DNA from: Chlamydomonas reinhardtii
Lineage: Eukaryota; Chlorophyta; Chlorophyceae; Chlamydomonadales; Chlamydomonadaceae
Length of the DNA stretch: 64,000 nt
Assembly: GCF_000002595.2 (NCBI RefSeq)
Contig: NC_057007.1
Span: 3,169,800-3,233,799 of the forward strand
Direction: 5' to 3'
The notes beneath the pieces are model-generated. The model saw only the letters and a program-made list of their open reading frames with translations. It was not told the origin of the DNA and did not search any database. The position numbers and the translations under genes are program-made. Positions 57,061 through 64,000 of this stretch are shown here, one piece after another (within the stretch, counting starts at the first letter, position 1; each line of letters opens with the position of its first letter).

Positions 57061-58800
57061 ATGAATCAATTAATATTGTGTGTTCTTTTAGCACTCGGTA
57101 CAACCAATCATATTGCTCTCGCGGGGCGCACTCGCTCGCCACCGCCCTCACCTCCGCCGCGTCCACCGCCACGGGCACCGACTCCCAAAAGCAACAAACC
57201 CAACATCATCATGATATTGGTCGATGATATGGTGAGAGCGCCCATCGGGAGGCGCCACTACTTCCCGTTTTGCGAACCCCGATGGCGCCTCGCCCGTCTG
57301 CGAACCCCCTTTCGACTTCGTGGCGGGCTCCGCTGTGTTCACCCCCACTTTCTCGACCTATACCCACCAGCCATCATAGCAGCATATACCGTCCAAGCAA
57401 AAGTGCATCGGCCGGCCGTATCGCCATCATAAACACTGGCGTGCCGCCGTGCCTTCCACGGCCCCGTCCCACCCGTGCCTCGCTATAACCAACGCCACCA
57501 CTACTCGCTCGCCCACCTGCTGCCCCAACCCTTGCTCTCAGGACTACATGCTGAACGCATCGCACCCATACTACCTGCCGATGTTGCACAAGCACATGCG
57601 CCTGCAGGGTAAGTGAGAGGGTGCCTCGTGACGCAATGCACCTGCCCTCACCCAGCTTGACTGGAGGTTTGACAGGAGGGCGTGGATTGAGCGGTGATGG
57701 CCGTGTCAAAACCTGACGCATCACCGTGCGGCGCGTGTCGTTCCCCGCAGGCACGGAGTTCCCGCACTTCATCACCTCTGTGGGTAACTGCTGCCCCAGT
57801 CGGACATCCCTGCTGACGGGGCGCCACTGCCACAACACCAACCTAACCGCCAACGACCCGCCACACGGTGCGGACACCCCTTGAGAAGCGGGGCACAGCG
57901 TGGCGGTGAAGAGGGCACAGGGAAAGAGCGGCGCTTCAGCTGCAGGCCAGGCGGTTGTCCAAAGGCCGCCGCAAGCCGCCCAAGGGTTGTCCGCCCAAAG
58001 GCCGCCATGGGGGCTGAGGATTGCGGTCGGGGGCAAGTCGCGAATACGGGGTACGGTTCACTTGGTGTGGCGTCGTACCGGCTATAGTTCATGCTCTGTC
58101 CAAGCTCTGTGCGAGCTCTTTCCATTGCCCGGTCTCACAACGGTTTTATCTCCCCCTCCGCAGGCAGCTATATCGGCTTTAAGACCAAGAAGCTGGACAA
58201 GAGCTATCTGCCGCTGTGGCTGCAGGTGCGCGTGCACATGTGTGTGTGTGGGGGGGGGGGGGAGCTGTAGATACCAGACCAAACTGAGCCCGGGGGCGTA
58301 GCTTTGCTGAATTAATCCCGTAAGGAAAAAGTGGGGTGGGCTGCTGCGGGGCGTGTGTGTTGGGAGGGCCGGTGTGTTGGGAGATGGATTGGAGGCCGGC
58401 AAGCTGTGCCGATGGCGGTGGGCCCGTTCGTGTTGCACCCACACACCGCATCCGCGCCATGCGTCGTGCCGTACGGTGTAACGTGCCATTCAGGATGCGG
58501 GCTACCGTACCTATCAGCTGGGCAAGGTGCTCAACGGCTTCAAGGGCTCAGTCACCACCCAGTGAGTAGATCGTGTGGCAAGGAAGGAAACAACAAGCGT
58601 GCGTTTATACGTTTCAGAAATCATCGCCTGGCGTTGTCCACAGGCGGGCGTGCTGTGTGGGGTGAGGGAGTCTTTTCAGCAGGGCATTTTGCATGCCACC
58701 ACACCGCATTTGCTTCTCACCACGCCGCACCTCATCCGCCATTCCGCACCCATCGCAACCGCCGTACCATGACCGTAGCCGCACACAAACACAAACACAT

Positions 58801-58845
<45 letters not shown>

Positions 58846-61098
58846 CACACGTGTCGTGTTTGCACCCTTGAGAGCGTGTGGACACGAATCCCCCCTCGAG
58901 GTTAGAGCAGCGGGGGTTGCGCGATTTCCGGTTGGTAAGACCGGCGGCTCACCGCAGCAGGTATGCGAGGTAACTTCAGGTAACATCCGTAAACCGTCGC
59001 TTTGCTGCATCGCATACACTGTCTTTGCGCAACGTTTTCCTTGTGCTCTTTAACACACACGTGTCGTAGGTACGGCTGCCTGCCCGGCTGGGACCACTCC
59101 ATGCCGCCCATTGAGCCGCAGTCGGACGCGGCGGCGGCGCGCGCGGACGCGCTGCTGCAGCAGAAGCCGCCCGTGTACCTGTCCTTCTACTACACCGACT
59201 GCCAGTACGTGGAGGAGGTGGAGGTGAGGCGGGCGGGCTTGTGGGAGGGAGGGAGGGAGGGAGGGAGGTGCACTGGTGGGGTGCTGGTCAGGGACATGCG
59301 TTGTTTGCGCACCAGCTGCCGTGACCGACAGTTTAGTTTTGCACGTTTTGCGCCCTGGCGGGCAAGAGCGTCGCGGCGCGGGGCTGCTAGGGGCTGCGTG
59401 CCGCGTGCCGCGTGTCTTGGTGGGTTTGGGCGGAGGCGCTGTGGGTGTGAATAGCACACCACTCATACACGCACGACCTTCTTGGTTTGGCTTGCAGGGA
59501 GAGCCCGACATCAACCTCTTCAACCGTGCGTTCAACTGGATGGAGTGAGTCCTGTATGTGTACGATGGGCAAAATGTAGATTGGGGGTGGGATTGTTACT
59601 GTTTTGGTGGTGGTGGTGGTGGTGGTGTGATCGAGTATGGTAAGCTTCAAGCGGTCCGTTCGTTGTTGGTCCACCTGTGCCTCTGCAACACGCTGACCAA
59701 CACACGCCACTCCATGCAATCCACCAACCCACGCTGTCACCACACACACCAAGGGAGTCGGTGGACGCGGGAGTGCCCTTCTTTTTGTACCTAGCCTCCG
59801 CCAACCCCCACGATGGCCCCGTCGACGGCATGCCGCGAGTGGAGGCAAAGTTCGCAAACGCCATGCCAGGGTTGAAGGTGCCGCGGGTAAGTTACGGATA
59901 GCGTGGCGTGCCAAAGCGTGGCAAAGCCTGGGGGGGCCTGCCCGTGTGTTTGAGTAGCATCGCGTTGGGGGTGCAAACTTGGCCAACTAAGTGGGCAGGT
60001 GTTTTGGAGTCTAGCTCCAGAACCTCCTCATCCGAACCAGTCGCTCACTTGTGCGCGCTTGCAAACATATTGTCCTCTCGTTGCCCCAGGGGCCCAACTA
60101 CGGCGTTCCCACGGACCCGCGGTTCGGCATGAGCAAGACCAAGCCGCTGTGGTGGTGAGCAGCAGGTGGCTGTAGGCCGATAGCGGGCTGGTGCTGTGTA
60201 CGGTAGGCATGGCCCTGGGGTCGTGCATGACAACATGGAGCTCAGTAGCATCAGGCCCATGGCGGTTGCAAACGGCGGCAGCGGCACACGCCTCTTGACG
60301 CATCCTGACGCCTTGACGCATCGTGCCCCCGGACTCAAAGGAGTTAGTGGGGCGGCTGGGGCCACATGGACTCGAACCCATGTAAATGCTCATGCTCACG
60401 CCGCGTGCCCTCACGTGCGGCTGCGCTGCGCGTCCCTCCCTCCATCGCACGCACCCGCAGGGACCCCGCCTGGACTGACAAGCATTACCGCATGCGTGCC
60501 CTGTCCATGCTGACCATTGACGAGCAGATCGACCGGCTAGGTGAGCAGTGCGGCACCGGCGGGGCGGTTGCCTATTGCTCGCGTCCTGCTGAGTATACAT
60601 CACAGTGCGATATCATAGATGCGCTGTGACACGTACGGCATTGCATGCTCCCACAAGGAGCAGCTGCCAAGGAACCGTTATTACCCGCTGCCTCCCGCTA
60701 TACGGTTTAACGTCTGAGCCGAGGTGCCGCCTGTTCATCCCTGTGCACCAACAACACTCGCAACGAACAGTGACCAAGCTGGAGTGTTTGGGCATCCTGA
60801 ACAACACCTATATCTTCTTCAGTTCTGACAACGGATTCAAATTGGGCCAGCACAACATCCCATCCGTGAGTTTTACAGGCGTTGCGCTGTGTTGGGTTGC
60901 GATGCATCGTTAAGTATTCAAACGCCACCGAGTCACCTTGTGCATAACGCTTCATTCCACACATTCCCTGACTCGTTCTGCGCCCCTTTCGCCATCTCAC
61001 CTTGCTGCCGCCAACAGGAGAAGTTCACGTACTTTGAGGAGGACGTGTGAGTGGCGATGGCACACGCGTGTTGAAGAGCCCCAGCAGGGAAACAATAC

Positions 61099-61139
<41 letters not shown>

Positions 61140-63795
61140 AGCGTGCGTGTGGGAAATGTCTTTCATGTTATGTCAAGGCAGGGTCCCAGAACAGAGAGTG
61201 TGGAGCCATCTAAGCTTCCCCGTCGCCAACCATCCCAAAAACGACGCATTACAAGCATGACCAGTTTCGCATCCACGCAGCAAGTGCCTCGCCCATTCCC
61301 TCACCTCCGCCCTCCACGCCTGCCTTACCCTCCTCCACAGCGCGCTGCCCTTCTTCGTCCGCGGGCCCGGCGTGCCGCGCGGCGCCTATGCCAACACGGT
61401 CCAGACGGCCATGGTCGACATCACCGCCACAATCCTCAACCTCGCCGGCGGCTCGATCCCTCCCGGTGCCCCCCCGGTCGACGGCGGCGCAATCCCGCTC
61501 GACCTGCTGCAGACCCTGCACCCGCAGCCAAACAGCCCCTTTTACAATTATACCGGACCCTACTGGAATGCAGCCGCCGGCACTGTGGACATGTTCGCGC
61601 CGCCCCAGACAAGCGCGGCCGTGTGCGCCCGCGCGTCGCGGCCGCCGCCCGCGCCGCCCACGCCGCCGCCGGCCCCGCCCTGCAAAAGCAAGAAGTGAGT
61701 CGGGTCTTTCTTTCAATTGCCTCGTCCTTGTGCGCGTACCCGCACAACAAGACAGGCGTACAAGAAACGCACGCGTTCGCCGCCGCCGCGTTTCGGCCTT
61801 GCCGAACGTGGCCCGCACGGCTCACCCCGCCCGCTGCTCCCACCCATCCATGCGCCCGCCGCGCACAGGTGCAAGAAGGCCATCAACTCGTTCGACGAAA
61901 CGGACGACGCCGTGAACGCCCGCTTCGCCCAGCTGGAGTCCAGCGCCTTTGTAGCCGGCGCCGTCAACGGCTGGAGCAGCGCGGCGCTGGGCCGCCGCAG
62001 CCTGGCGTCAGGCACGGCCTCAGGCACGGGCTTGGCAGCGGCGGAGGCCGTCGAGGGCGCGGCGGCGGGTACTACGGGCAACACCTCAGAGGCGGAGGAG
62101 GTGGAGGGGGAGGACGAGCAGGAGGAGGACGAGGACGACGAGGAAGTGGTGGAGGACGAGCAGCAGGTGGTGGAGGCCGAGGTGGAGAGCGTGGCGCGCC
62201 GCGCGGCGCAGGCAACCACAACCGGGGGGCGTGTGTCCACCTGGTCCAACATGTGAGTATTGGGCTTTGACATGGGTTTGGGCGGGGGCGGGTATGCCAC
62301 GCGCGTGCTGGGTCGCGGGCGGGGTGTGGGGAACTAGGAACTGGGGGTGGCTGTGGGGTCTGGGCGCAGACTGCTGGCTGGCCGGGACGGCGCGGGCCGG
62401 CATGCTGTTGCTTAGGCATGCATGGGCTCAACCGTGTGTGTATGTGTGTGTTTGTGTGTGTATGTGCGTGTGCGTGTGTATGTGTATGTGTGTGTTTGTG
62501 TGGCTATAGCGTGCATGGCAGGGGGCTTTCCAGTTTCTATGCCGCCTCCCCCCAGCCCCCCGTGTGCCGCCGCCGCAGTATTACAATAGTCTCACAGGTC
62601 TCACCTGGTCCTTGCTGTTGAACATTAGCGTAAGCGACGTGAGGGAAAAGCGCTGACCCGGTGGGGTCCATTACTCCCCGTCGTTAGGCTCAGGTATATG
62701 AGTGCTGATCGCACAGATTCTCATCCGTCAACACTTGCTACAGGTCTCACCTGAAGGGTTGGCCCCCGCCTGAACCCACTTGCCTGGCACTGGCCGCCAC
62801 CTGCCCCGCCCCCCCCCCCCCGCGTTGATGTCCGCAGGGGCCTGATTGAGCAGTGGAAGTATGGCAAGCTGTGGCGCGGCAAGGACTACCGCGTCATTCG
62901 CGCCTGCATGCCACCGAACGCCACCATCGCAGCCAGCGCCGCTGGTGCCCGCCGGACCGGAAACGTGTGCTACAAGTGAGGTGGTCGGTGTGGCGGTTGT
63001 GAGTGGGCTGCTTAGCAGGCTTATGCTTTGCTAGGATGGGCAAGGGATGGGCTCGTCGAGCGCATGAGCCGACAATCGCATACGGCAACCCATTGCCATA
63101 CTGTATTCCACATGCTCACTTGTGAGTGTCCTCCATGTGCATGCTCTCTGTTGCAGGTATGTGGTTTTCTGTGACATTGATAACGCGCCCGGCAAGCTGC
63201 GGCTGACTCAGCTATTCAACCTGAGCTCTGATGAGGCCGAGATCCACGACTTGCTGTGAGTTCGCTCGTGATTAGGTGGCGCAACGGAAGGGTGAATGTG
63301 TGCGCACTTGGTGTTAAGGGCACTTCTCGCCTGTGTGTAAAATTGGCCAGGGGTTTGAAGCACTTCATCACAGCTACGGCGCTGAGTGCGTGTAGAGTTT
63401 GAGCTTTCGGCGCCCGTTCCCAAGTACTCCCACGCCCGCGCCCCGTACTCCGCGAACCCACGCTTGGTCCCTTCCCACCCCGCACCACGCCACACAGGCT
63501 CAAGACCCCAGTGCCCACCGGCACACAGCGGCTTGTTGACCGGCTGGACGCGGCGTTGACCGTGCTGAGCTACTGCTCTGGATCCAGCTGCACGCAGCCC
63601 TTCTCCCGGATCCACACGGATGGATCCGTGGTCAACCTGGCAGAGGCCATGGATCCGCAATACGACAGCCTTTACGCCGGATTCAAAAAGCTTGACTACA
63701 AGCAGTGCGCTGATTACTACGACCCCTCGCATGAGATTCCGGATCTGAGGTTGGTGCCCCTAGAGCTGCTGAAGGCGTTCCAAGGGCAGGCATAA
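57061..63795 (+). CDS. Secreted sulfatase (arylsulfatase family), 17 exons
   Basis: Hydrolyses sulfate esters, probably in the cell wall or matrix. Exons in phase: 57061-57231, 57542-57608, 57751-57867, 58164-58225, 58494-58561, 59070-59223, 59498-59544, 59754-59886, 60090-60154, 60461-60540, 60771-60865, 61018-61046, 61341-61694, 61869-62252, 62838-62975, 63157-63255, 63498-63795; 786 residues. Signal peptide MNQLILCVLLALGTTNHIAL, then a short Pro-rich stretch (PPPSPPPRPPPRAP), metal-binding PNIIMILVDD, and NCCPSRTSLLTGRH with the formylglycine cysteine at about 93. Later blocks: FFLYLASANPHDGP, FFSSDNGFKLGQH, LPFFVRGPGVPRG. A second Pro-rich stretch and a highly acidic insert (about residues 560-590) interrupt the C-terminal half, which ends in a conserved algal sulfatase tail. 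The exon 6 acceptor is TAG and exon 8 uses AAG. Volvocine arylsulfatases are often induced by sulfur starvation; nothing here proves that. Confidence 0.92.
58801..58849. repeat. (CA)n microsatellite in sulfatase intron 5
   Basis: Nearly uninterrupted CA repeats between exons 5 and 6. A (GT)n tract of similar size lies in intron 12 at about 61098-61134. Confidence 0.95.
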
Positions 63796-64000
63796 GCCAC
63801 AGACCGATCTGAGTTTGTGAGGTGCTTGCTTGCGAGTTGGCTAGCTGTACTGATGACAGATTCTTGCTTGCATCGATTGTTGCTTGCGGGTGGACCGGGA
63901 CGGATAGTAATTGAAGCCTAGCTTAAGCGCAGCATGCAATTGATGATTTGAAGTTTTGCGGTCTGTGTCGTTAACACGTTTTCAGTGCACAACTGAAGGT
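63796..64000 (+). other. Sulfatase 3' UTR, runs to window end
   Basis: No TGTAA in these 205 bases, so the transcript end lies beyond the window. Confidence 0.5.

Noticed and set aside
60340-60425. tRNA-like T arm on the minus strand (GGGTTCGAGTCC)
   Set aside because: No matching 5' acceptor strand, D arm or anticodon arm could be drawn within 90 bases.

Overview
The window looks like nuclear DNA of a volvocine green alga (Chlamydomonas/Volvox/Gonium group). The signs are GC-rich, intron-dense genes with GTGAG/GTGCG donors and CAG acceptors, long Ala/Gly/Gln tracts in proteins, TGTAA-type polyadenylation signals, abundant (CA)n/(GT)n and G-rich minisatellites in introns, intron-containing tRNA genes, and a secreted proline-rich sulfatase. 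A run of 100 N marks an assembly gap at 26227-26326. Exon borders below were placed by hand from GT/AG sites, unbroken reading phase and family resemblance, with no transcript support.

Layout. 1-4815: no complete gene; a 58-bp minisatellite and an orphan inositol-pentakisphosphate 2-kinase-like segment. 4816-10327 (+): 14-exon amino-acid permease (APC superfamily). 10328-14200: mostly non-coding, with a hexanucleotide satellite and one doubtful minus-strand terminal exon. 14201-14494 (+): tRNA-Pro(AGG) and tRNA-Cys(GCA), each with an intron. 15343-24213 (+): 11-exon NEK-type protein kinase with a large Gly/His-rich insert in its activation loop and a C-terminal CAP-Gly-like domain. 24847-37266: a 12.4-kb element with long diverged terminal inverted repeats and a 6-bp target duplication, best read as an old Polinton-like fossil. 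It carries an integrase/chromodomain relic, a Fanzor/TnpB-like C-terminal exon, a perfect 105-bp palindrome around the gap, and an apparently whole seven-exon kinase-like gene (29505-34121, -). 37273-38493: a second Fanzor-like zinc-ribbon relic and repeats. 39522-41500 (+): histone-fold protein of the CHRAC15/POLE4 type with a poly-Gln tail. 43731-52862 (-): 17-exon PRP17/CDC40 splicing factor. 53991-55270 (+): small unrecognised four-exon gene. 57061-63795 (+): 17-exon secreted sulfatase.

The host genes have unrelated jobs (transport, cilium/cell-cycle signalling, chromatin, splicing, extracellular sulfate ester hydrolysis), so no operon-like logic is expected. The most unusual points are the NEK/CAP-Gly fusion with a 163-residue activation-loop insert, the kinase gene carried inside the Polinton-like element beside two Fanzor-like relics, repeated duplication of exon 3' ends together with their splice donors in three different genes, and a short motif (core TCATGAATGTAACC) that recurs in introns of several genes.
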